NCBI GenBank assembly: GCA_902489945.1
Contig: CABUBZ010000036.1
Location: 1-20,159 of the forward strand
Length of the DNA: 20,159 bases
From: an uncultured Collinsella sp.
GTDB lineage: Bacteria; Actinomycetota; Coriobacteriia; Coriobacteriales; Coriobacteriaceae
Reading direction: 5' to 3'
Positions 14,799 through 20,159 of this stretch are shown here, in pieces; position 1 is the stretch's first letter; every line of letters starts with the position of its first letter. The translations under genes were made by a program, and so were the position numbers. A model generated the notes under the pieces. That model saw only the letters and a list, made by a program, of their open reading frames with translations, was not told the DNA's origin and ran no database searches.

Positions 14799-15653
14799 TT
14801 AGTTGGCGGGGCGGAAGAAGGCTACGGCTACGGCGCCGGGGCCCACATGGGTGCCGATGGTGGCGCCGATGACATGGACGGGCAGCTCGCCCTCCACGTG
14901 ACCTGCCCACAGAGCCGAACTGTCCTCGATGTATTTCTTGAGCACGGCGTCCGAAAGACCCGTGTAGCCAAGTGCCAGCGGCATGGAAAAGTCGACGCCG
15001 CCCGCCTGCTCGACCTTCTGGTTGAGCAGGTTGCGACCGTTCTTGGAACCGCGCGCCTTGCCCAGCTGCACGATCAGGCCATCCTCGGCAGCCACAACCG
15101 GCTTCACATTGAGCAGCGTACCCACAGCGCCCGCCGCAGCAGACAGGCGGCCGCCGCGCACTAAGTACTCCAGCGTCTCTACCAGACCAATAACCACGAC
15201 ACGGTCACGGACGGCCTCGACAGCTGCCGCAATCTGCGCGGCGCTGCAGCCCTCGTCCACCAGGTGCAGCGCATACTCGACCAGCACGCGCTCGCCCAGC
15301 GTCACGTTGTTACTGTCCACGACGAACACGTCGCCTCCCGGCATCTCGGCAAGAGCCGTACGAGCACTCTGATTGGTGCCCGAAAGCTTGGCGCCCACAG
15401 TAATAATCACAGCCTCATCGCCGGCCTCACGCGCCTCGGCGATCGCCTGCGAAAAGGCATACGGGTTGACCTGACCGGTCTTGGGAAGTTCATCGCGTTC
15501 CACGAGCATCTCGTAAAAACGTTGGTGGTCAATGTCGACGCCATCCATATACACGTCAGTGCCAAAGCTGACGGACAGCGGCAGAACATGCAGAGCCGGG
15601 TGCTCCGCCGGCGACATATCGCTCGCGGAATCGGTAATAATACGGATAGACAT
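14799..15653 (-). CDS. DegV-family fatty-acid-binding protein
   Basis: DegV/FakB proteins bind a fatty acid and, with a FakA kinase, present it for phosphorylation. The 284-residue protein has the family start IRIITDSASDMSP, the loop PKTGQVNP at about 57-64 (TSQP in many relatives), VDSNNVTLGERVLVEYA at about 115-131, and ETLEYLVRGGRLS at about 159-171, the usual ligand-binding arginine region. The C-terminal HVIGATIGTHVGPGAVAVAF is typical. The start is ATG at 15653 with AAAGGA upstream; a longer in-frame start at 15701 lacks a ribosome site. A 7-bp hairpin, TGCGCGG/CCGCGCA at 15668-15684, lies just ahead of the ribosome site. A MarR gene lies 119 bp upstream on the same strand. No fakA is in the window. 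Confidence 0.93.
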   Translation of the reverse strand: MSIRIITDSASDMSPAEHPALHVLPLSVSFGTDVYMDGVDIDHQRFYEMLVERDELPKTGQVNPYAFSQAIAEAREAGDEAVIITVGAKLSGTNQSARTALAEMPGGDVFVVDSNNVTLGERVLVEYALHLVDEGCSAAQIAAAVEAVRDRVVVIGLVETLEYLVRGGRLSAAAGAVGTLLNVKPVVAAEDGLIVQLGKARGSKNGRNLLNQKVEQAGGVDFSMPLALGYTGLSDAVLKKYIEDSSALWAGHVEGELPVHVIGATIGTHVGPGAVAVAFFRPAN

Positions 15654-15772
15654 AGCGAATCCTTTCTTGCGCGGACCCCGCGCAGGGAATTTTGACAACA
15701 ATGTCCCGGCACGGCATGCGCGCTCAAACGGGACGATGCAGTTGTTGGTTGAAAGCTAGCGCCAGCGCAGCT

Positions 15773-16222
15773 CTACAGCTCGCGCAGGGTGTTGAGAATC
15801 GTGCGCAGCGATGCGTACATCTGCTCGCGCTGCTCCACGCCCATGGTCTTTCCGGTGGTATCGAGCACTTCGCGAATGATGCGATCGGCTTCACTCATGC
15901 TCTCGCCGCCCAGCGTGGTCAGGCGAACCGGGGCACGGTACTTGACGGCAGCATCGCCCGAGTCGTCGACCTCGACGTAGCCGCCCTCCTCCAGGTGAGC
16001 CAGCGTACGCGAAACGGCAGCGCGGGTCACGCCGGCCATGCGGGCGAGGTCGGCACCGGTCAGGCCGTCCTTGCTGCGCTCCAGATAGTACAGGCACATG
16101 ACGTCGGAGCCCTTGAGGCCCAGCCTTGCGCCCTCGGACGTCTTGATGCGCTGGATCTCCTTGTAGAGGCCGCTAATCAGTCCGACAAAGTCCTCAAAAC
16201 GTGTCTCGTCGTTCTGCTGCAT
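15773..16222 (-). CDS. MarR-family transcriptional regulator
   Basis: This 149-residue protein has the MarR layout: an N-terminal dimerisation helix (about 7-30), a winged helix-turn-helix from about 38 to 105, and C-terminal dimerisation helices. The DNA-reading segment is LTGADLARMAGVTRAAVSRTLAHLEEGGYVEV at about 54-85, followed by the wing KYRAPVRLTTLG. MarR proteins usually repress their own gene and neighbours and release DNA on binding a small ligand. The start is ATG at 16222 with AAAGGCGG upstream. A 20-bp inverted repeat 27 bp upstream overlaps a -10-like box and is a plausible operator. The neighbour DegV hints at a fatty-acid signal, by analogy with FabT, but the FabT site is not seen. 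Confidence 0.93.
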   Translation of the reverse strand: MQQNDETRFEDFVGLISGLYKEIQRIKTSEGARLGLKGSDVMCLYYLERSKDGLTGADLARMAGVTRAAVSRTLAHLEEGGYVEVDDSGDAAVKYRAPVRLTTLGGESMSEADRIIREVLDTTGKTMGVEQREQMYASLRTILNTLREL

Positions 16223-16248
16223 GTGAGACGACCGCCTTTCGCTTGCAT

Positions 16249-16271
16249 GATGCTAACGGGTAAACATCTTA
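16249..16271 (-). promoter_or_regulatory. Candidate MarR operator overlapping a -10 box
   Basis: On the minus strand, GATGTTTACC is followed directly by CGTTAGCATC; the half-sites agree at 8 of 10 positions in an inverted repeat (16249-16268). A TAAGAT at 16266-16271 overlaps its upstream end and could be the -10 box of the MarR gene. The size and position fit MarR autorepression. The matching -35 is poor. Confidence 0.45.
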
Positions 16272-16326
16272 GCCGTACCGAGGAGTCCTCCATACCCAGA
16301 TATCCCATTTGTTAACCCATCAACAT

Positions 16327-16368
16327 AAAAACCACCACAAAGGTGCCTGTCCCCCTTTGTGGTGGTTT
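16327..16368 (-). repeat. Palindromic repeat family 1, copy 5 (terminator-like)
   Basis: This is a full copy on the minus strand with one extra G in the loop region. It lies 26 bp after the stop of the B3/4-domain gene and ends in TTTTTATG. It is oriented with that gene and separates it from the MarR gene. Confidence 0.92.
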
Positions 16369-16394
16369 ACGACGAACGCGGGCCGCAGGAATTC

Positions 16395-17114
16395 CTACAG
16401 CTCCACGCACGGATTCTCGTGCGTCACCAGCGTCTTGACGACAACTGTGGCGCCAAGATAACGCTCAAGCAACTCAGCAAGGCGATCGATTGCGGCCTGG
16501 CAATCCCCCATCCGCTCGGGCTCCACGCACTCAATCGCCAGGAAAGCGTCCGCCGAATCGTCGGACAGCGCCGTGCGAACGCCGTCGCGCCAGTTCCAGC
16601 AACGGCACACAGCACCCGCGTCATCGATATAGGCAAGCTCACCGGGCAGCGTCGGATCGTCCGTCTCCTCACCAAGCGGCAGGAACGCGTCGCCGCCGTC
16701 GGTCACCGTCAGGCGCAAATTACCCTCAATAGCATGCAGATCCTCACCGCCCACGGGCAGCGCGTAGGTCAGCGAAACCGTATTGTAGATGTCCACCGCC
16801 GGCGTGATGTGGCCGACCGGCTTGCCTTTGAGCACGCGCTTGAGCAGGTTCTCGATGGAGCACCGCGCACCCTTCTTGGTCTTAAACTGACGATACGCCT
16901 CACGCCACGCCTTGACCGGCGCGTTCTCGCTGATGGTGTCGCTCGTCAGGTGACGCTCCGCATCAATGTTGGCGCGGTCGAGCAACGCGGCGATCGCATC
17001 CACGTCTTCCTGGGGAATCTGTGCCGCGGGCTTCATGCCCTTTACGACCACAACTCCGATAGCCGCCTGCGGGAACAACTCCCAAAACGAATCCTCGGCA
17101 ACAAAACTCTTCAT
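16395..17114 (-). CDS. Free-standing B3/4 (PheT-like tRNA-editing) domain protein
   Basis: This 239-residue cytoplasmic protein resembles the B3/4 domain of the phenylalanyl-tRNA synthetase beta subunit, which hydrolyses mischarged Tyr-tRNA-Phe. The core runs from about 95 to 210: CSIENLLKRVLKGKPVGHITPAVDIYNTVSLTYALPVGGEDL, then a beta-rich section ending in GELAYIDDAGAVCRCWNWRDGVRTAL. Stand-alone members are widespread in Firmicutes and Actinobacteria, and most lack an assigned substrate; aminoacyl-tRNA or amino-acid derivative deacylation is the usual guess. The start is ATG at 17114 with GGGAG six bases upstream; an in-frame ATG at 17138 lacks a good site. It is preceded by a promoter, two hairpins and an intrinsic terminator, so transcription attenuation is likely. 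Confidence 0.85.
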   Translation of the reverse strand: MKSFVAEDSFWELFPQAAIGVVVVKGMKPAAQIPQEDVDAIAALLDRANIDAERHLTSDTISENAPVKAWREAYRQFKTKKGARCSIENLLKRVLKGKPVGHITPAVDIYNTVSLTYALPVGGEDLHAIEGNLRLTVTDGGDAFLPLGEETDDPTLPGELAYIDDAGAVCRCWNWRDGVRTALSDDSADAFLAIECVEPERMGDCQAAIDRLAELLERYLGATVVVKTLVTHENPCVEL

Positions 17115-17156
17115 GTGCTCTCCCTTCATAGCGTGCACCCGAATGCGGGCGCCTAA

Positions 17157-17217
17157 ACAAAAAGCGCCCTTACGACGGCCACCTTCAAAGTCCTACGGTG
17201 CCGCCACAAGAGCGCTT
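17157..17217 (-). terminator. Long intrinsic terminator in the B3/4 gene leader
   Basis: On the minus strand AAGCGCTCTT pairs with AAGGGCGCTT. The stem continues inward through GTGGCGGC/GCCGTCGT (three G-U) and CACC/GGTG, giving about 21 pairs, and is followed by TTTTTGTTT. It lies 43 bp ahead of the B3/4 ATG, downstream of a promoter and a first hairpin, and so looks like a regulated leader terminator rather than the end of pckA. A 7-bp hairpin follows it before the Shine-Dalgarno. Confidence 0.78.
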
Positions 17218-17222
17218 ACGCT

Positions 17223-17288
17223 GCCCCCATCCGGAGAAGGGGGCGATATGTCAGGCGTATTGTAACCCGAGTCATCCGCGCGAGTAAA
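17223..17288 (-). promoter_or_regulatory. Promoter and first leader hairpin of the B3/4 gene
   Basis: On the minus strand TTTACT (17283-17288) is 18 bp from TACAAT (17259-17264), matching the consensus at 4 and 5 of 6 bases. The predicted start is near 17252. The leader then forms GCCCCC/GGGGGC (17239-17244 with 17223-17228) around a 10-base loop before entering the terminator. The -35 box overlaps the edge of the repeat that ends pckA. Confidence 0.5.
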
Positions 17289-17324
17289 ACCACCACAAAG
17301 GTGCCTGTCCCCTTTGTGGTGGTT
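17286..17324 (-). repeat. Palindromic repeat family 1, copy 6, containing the pckA stop
   Basis: This is a full copy on the minus strand. The first bases of the repeat are the end of the pckA TAA stop codon (17325-17323), so coding sequence and terminator-like hairpin are joined without a gap. It ends in TTTTAC. Confidence 0.93.
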
Positions 17325-18993
17325 ACAGGCGGAGTCCCAGCAGGCCGCGGCCGCGGTGACGAGCCTCGGCGGGCACCTGGGCGTGCGGGCCGGCGGCCTT
17401 TACGGAATCGGGCAGGTGCGAGTACTTCTTCTCAAAGTTCTCCTCGAACATCACAGCCAGGTTGTGCGCGGCCTCGTCGTAGCGCGCGGTGCTTTGCCAG
17501 TACTGACGCGGCACCAGGATGCCGTCGGGCACGCCGTGGCACGTGGTGGGAATGTCGACGTTAAAGATGTCGTCGTGCACGAACTCGCTGTCCTCGATGG
17601 TGCCGTCGAGGGCGCGCGCGACCAGGGAGCGCGTGTAGGCAAGCTCAATGCGATGCCCCACGCCGTAGCCGCCGCCGATCCAGCCGGTGTTGACCAAGTA
17701 GACGCGCGTGCGGCCGTCGGCGATGCGCTCGCCGAGCATTTTGGCGTAGACCATGGGGTCGAGCGGCATAAACGGCTCGCCGAACAGCGAGGAGAACGTG
17801 GGCGTGGGCTCGGTGACGCCGACCTCGGTGCCGGGAATCTTGGCCGTAAAGCCCGTCACAAAGTGGTACATGGTGGCGTCGGCCGTCAGGCGCGAGATGG
17901 GCGGCAGCACACCAAAGGCGTCGCAGGTCAGGAAGAGCACGACGCTCGGGGTGGTGCCCATGCCCTTGGTCCACGCGTTAGGAATGTGCTCCACGGGGTA
18001 GGCCACGCGCGTGTTATGCGTGATCGAGACGTCGTCGTAGTTGGGCTTACGGTTCTCGTCGAGCACCACGTTTTCGCAGATGGCGCCAAAGCGGACGGCG
18101 TTGAAGATCTCGGGCTCGTGGAAGGCATCCAGGCCCTCGCACTTGGCATAGCAGCCGCCCTCGATATTGAAGATGCCCATGTGGGACCAACCGTGCTCGT
18201 CGTCGCCGATCAGCAGGCGCGTGGGGTTGGCCGAAAGCGTGGTCTTGCCGGTGCCGGACAGGCCAAAGAACACAGCGGTCTCGTGCGTGACGGGGTCCAT
18301 GCTAGCTGAGCAATGCATGGGCAGCACGTCATCCTCGACGGGCAGCAGGTAGTTCATGACGCTGAAGATGGACTTTTTGATCTCGCCGGAGTAACCGGTG
18401 CCGGCGACCAGGATCACGCGCTCCTGGAAGTTGATGACCACGGCGGCACTGGAGTTGAGGCCCTTAATCGCAGGGTCGCACTGATAACCGGGGGCGGCCA
18501 GGACGCAGAAGTCCGGCTCGCCGGTGCGCGCAATTTCGCGGGCGAGCGGACGAGCGAGCATCTGCTTAATAAAGAGCGCCTGGCTGGCACGCTCACAGGC
18601 GACGAGCAGGCGGCGCGTGTGGTTGCGGTCGGCGCCTGCCATGCCGCGGGTGACGAACACGTCGCGCTCGTTGAGATAGTCGACGATGCCGGCCTTGATG
18701 GCCTCATAGCTCTCGACGGACAGCGGACGGTTGACCGCGCCCCAGGCAATCTTGTCGTGAACATCGGGGGTGTCAACGATAAAGCGATCGTTGGGCGAAC
18801 GGCCAGTGCGCTCCCCCGTCTCGATCACGAGTGCGCCATTGGAAGCCATACGGCCCTCTTCGCGGCGGATAGCGTGTTCGACGAGCTCCGCGGCGGGTAA
18901 ATCGACCAGCAGACGGGGCTGATTCTCGGCGGGATCTTCAACGAGCGTAATACCAAAGTTGGACAAAACTTCTGCAGGGGTAACACCAGGCAT
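17323..18993 (-). CDS. pckA: Phosphoenolpyruvate carboxykinase (ATP)
   Basis: This enzyme interconverts oxaloacetate plus ATP with phosphoenolpyruvate, ADP and CO2. It serves gluconeogenesis or, in gut anaerobes, often CO2 fixation towards succinate. The 556-residue protein is slightly longer than the usual 525-540. It shows ERTGRSPNDRFIV at 61-73, the kinase-1 P-loop GLSGTGKTT at 234-242 and the kinase-2 motif GDDEHGW at 253-259, the pattern of the ATP-dependent type. NTGWIGGGYGVG is a further family block near the C-terminal third. The start is ATG at 18993, with a perfect AGGAGG upstream; a longer in-frame start at 19107 would run through the control region. A 16-bp perfect palindrome lies 75 bp upstream. 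The stop codon is inside a repeat. Confidence 0.96.
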   Translation of the reverse strand: MPGVTPAEVLSNFGITLVEDPAENQPRLLVDLPAAELVEHAIRREEGRMASNGALVIETGERTGRSPNDRFIVDTPDVHDKIAWGAVNRPLSVESYEAIKAGIVDYLNERDVFVTRGMAGADRNHTRRLLVACERASQALFIKQMLARPLAREIARTGEPDFCVLAAPGYQCDPAIKGLNSSAAVVINFQERVILVAGTGYSGEIKKSIFSVMNYLLPVEDDVLPMHCSASMDPVTHETAVFFGLSGTGKTTLSANPTRLLIGDDEHGWSHMGIFNIEGGCYAKCEGLDAFHEPEIFNAVRFGAICENVVLDENRKPNYDDVSITHNTRVAYPVEHIPNAWTKGMGTTPSVVLFLTCDAFGVLPPISRLTADATMYHFVTGFTAKIPGTEVGVTEPTPTFSSLFGEPFMPLDPMVYAKMLGERIADGRTRVYLVNTGWIGGGYGVGHRIELAYTRSLVARALDGTIEDSEFVHDDIFNVDIPTTCHGVPDGILVPRQYWQSTARYDEAAHNLAVMFEENFEKKYSHLPDSVKAAGPHAQVPAEARHRGRGLLGLRL

Positions 18994-19067
18994 GGGGCCT
19001 CCTTTAAAAACGCGACACATGGACGCGGCGCGCACTTTACTCACGTAAAGCCCGTTGTACCCGATAT

Positions 19068-19083
19068 GCAAAAACGTTTTTGC
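19068..19083. promoter_or_regulatory. Perfect 16-bp palindrome upstream of pckA, candidate operator
   Basis: GCAAAAACGTTTTTGC is an exact palindrome, 75-90 bp upstream of the pckA ATG. It covers the place where the -35 box would lie for the TACAAC at 19054-19059, and no good -35 sequence is present there. Such a site could bind a dimeric regulator of carbon metabolism; which regulator cannot be told. Confidence 0.45.
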
Positions 19084-19141
19084 GGCAAGGGCGGCAAGCC
19101 CGCCCAACGGTCAAAAATCGCAGGCAAGCGGCCTGGTCATT

Positions 19142-19264
19142 GGGGACGTTCTTAAACGACTAGTCGTTGGGGACACTCTTGAACAGGCAACAACCAAGGA
19201 GTGTCCCCGGATGCCGGCACTTAGGGACGTTCCCAAAGCGCCGGCACATAAGGAACGTCCCTAA
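19142..19264. repeat. Repeat family 2 block with nested inverted repeats
   Basis: Modules with GGGGACGTTC, GGGGACACTC and their complements are arranged as inverted pairs. GGGGACACTC (19169-19178) pairs with 19199-19208. TTAGGGACGTTCC (19221-19233) pairs with 19252-19264, with a palindromic GCCGGC in the spacer. An exact 14-bp palindrome, AACGACTAGTCGTT, occupies 19155-19168. The right half repeats the module order found at 5891-5955. No terminator T-runs are present. Confidence 0.8.
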
Positions 19265-19372
19265 ATGCCGACTACTGAATGGCGCCGCCGAAATAATCGA
19301 ACACTCCGTTCAAAAACACGAGCGAACACCGTCGCGTCTATACTAGAGCGCAGCAATAGAAAGGACTCCGCT

Positions 19373-20159
19373 TTGAGCATCACGCCCCTCGATAGCATTC
19401 GCCGCGCCATCGCCCGCCGCAACGGCATCTCCAACCCCGCCGCATCGAAAGACGGCGCCGCGAAGGCCCAGGGCGGTCGCATCGAGAACGGCCTGTTCCC
19501 GGCCTCCCACACGGCCGAAGAGCTCGCACGCATCCAGGAGCTGAGTCAGCGCAACGCCGGCGGGCCCGATAGCAGCCAAGCCACACGTCGCCGGCGCGAA
19601 CGCGATCGGGAGCCCGGCCCCGTCCGCCGCATGGTCAACGCTTGGTGGAACCGTCTGCTCGGCGCCGTCTACGGCGGCGGCTTCTCCATGCAGGAGGCGG
19701 AATACGAGGAGCACGCCACCAGTCGCGACTATCTTTGGAACACCCTCGGCACCGCCGTGTGGGGTTTGGCGTTTCCGCTGCTCACCATCGTGTCTACGCA
19801 ACTCGTGGGCGCCGAAGAAGCAGGCAAATTCTCCATCGCCTTTGTCACCGGCACGCTCATCATGATCGCGTGCAACTACGGCGTGCGCAATTTCCAGGTC
19901 TCGGACATCGACGAAAAGACGTCCTTCGCCTCCTACCAGCTCAATCGTTGGATCTGCGGAGCGCTCGCCCTAGGCTGCGGCCTCATGTACAGCAGCGCCC
20001 GCGGCTATGACACGCAGATGGCGACGATCGGCCTGGGCGTCTACCTGTATAAGGTCATCGACGGCGTCGCCGACGTGTACGAAGGCCGCCTGCAGCAGGC
20101 CGACAAGCTCTACCTGGCTGGCATGAGCCAAACGCTACGCTCCGTCGGCGTCATCGCGG
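19373..20159 (+). CDS. Polysaccharide flippase-like membrane protein, cut by window edge
   Basis: This is the N-terminal 262 residues of a membrane protein that runs off the right edge. The first 100 or so residues are hydrophilic and rich in Arg and Glu (for example RRRRERDREPGP at about 75-86), probably cytoplasmic and disordered. The hydrophobic part begins with DYLWNTLGTAVWGLAFPLLTIVSTQLVG at about 121-148, then AFVTGTLIMIACNYGVRNFQVSD and a third segment. The pattern resembles Wzx-type oligosaccharide flippases, which move lipid-linked sugars across the membrane. The long N-terminal extension is unusual for that family. The start is TTG at 19373 with AAAGGA upstream; the first in-frame ATG comes much later. 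It may cooperate with the WecA/TagO-type enzyme, though they are far apart. Confidence 0.72.
   Translation, partial: MSITPLDSIRRAIARRNGISNPAASKDGAAKAQGGRIENGLFPASHTAEELARIQELSQRNAGGPDSSQATRRRRERDREPGPVRRMVNAWWNRLLGAVYGGGFSMQEAEYEEHATSRDYLWNTLGTAVWGLAFPLLTIVSTQLVGAEEAGKFSIAFVTGTLIMIACNYGVRNFQVSDIDEKTSFASYQLNRWICGALALGCGLMYSSARGYDTQMATIGLGVYLYKVIDGVADVYEGRLQQADKLYLAGMSQTLRSVGVIA

Larger units (their letters stand above)
18994..19372. promoter_or_regulatory. Divergent pckA-flippase intergenic region
   Basis: This 379-bp gap holds no convincing gene. From the pckA side it contains the inverted repeat CTTTAC/GTAAAG (19035-19050), a possible minus-strand -10 TACAAC (19054-19059), a 16-bp perfect palindrome (19068-19083), a GC hairpin GGGCGG/CCGCCC (19089-19105) and a block of family 2 repeats (19142-19264). 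A TATACT at 19339-19344 on the plus strand is a possible -10 for the flippase gene. Confidence 0.5.

Noticed and set aside
17157..17217. Terminator considered as the end of pckA transcription
   Set aside because: pckA already ends in the repeat 106-167 bp earlier and a promoter lies between, so a leader terminator of the B3/4 gene fits better, although readthrough from pckA cannot be excluded.
2307..17324. Repeated palindromes considered as a CRISPR or integron array
   Set aside because: Copies are dispersed singly between genes, with no regular spacers, cas genes or integrase.

Overview
The window looks like ordinary chromosome from a high-GC Coriobacteriia bacterium, most likely Collinsella or a close relative. 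This is inferred from gene content (stand-alone CarD, ATP-type PckA, a DUF6485 protein, a B3/4 protein), from codon use strongly biased to G/C in the third position, and from the many short GGGGAC-type palindromes between genes. No rRNA, insertion sequence, prophage or CRISPR array is visible. The genes are mostly housekeeping, so the unusual content is between the genes.

Layout. Positions 1-1466: the 5' part of argS (minus), running off the left edge. Positions 1809-3002: a CarD-family regulator and an HD-domain protein (plus), each followed by a copy of a terminator-like palindrome. Positions 3073-7227: the proline genes proA (minus) and proB (minus), with a proline-iminopeptidase-like hydrolase (plus) between them and a long nested hairpin beyond the proB stop. 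Positions 7308-8813: pncB (minus). Positions 8898-9493: a small tail-anchored-like membrane protein and tRNA-Ala(CGC) (minus). Positions 9645-10583: a PflA/PflX-like radical SAM protein (minus).

Positions 10736-10903 hold a strong candidate structured RNA, possibly 6S RNA, with its own -10 box and terminator. Then come a WecA/TagO-type sugar-phosphate transferase (11108-12307), trpS (12469-13518) with a strong terminator, and a DUF6485 Cys-rich protein (13742-14035), all plus. From 14399 to 18993 everything is on the minus strand: a minimal MGMT-type protein, DegV, a MarR regulator, a B3/4-domain protein with an attenuator-like leader, and pckA. The window closes with a divergent plus-strand gene, cut at the right edge, for a polysaccharide-flippase-like membrane protein.

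Functional links. ProA and ProB are consecutive steps of proline synthesis, and the peptidase between them probably releases N-terminal residues such as proline from peptides. WecA/TagO and the flippase both point to surface polymer synthesis. MarR plus DegV may form a fatty-acid-responsive pair, by analogy only.

Most worth checking: (1) six copies of a 16-bp-arm palindrome lying 0-26 bp after stop codons, five of them oriented with the gene they follow, one containing the pckA stop codon; (2) related palindromes that share a GGGGAC core but have different, self-complementary arms; (3) the structured RNA at 10736-10903; (4) the nested hairpin at 5988-6085; (5) the promoter-hairpin-terminator leader ahead of the B3/4 gene.
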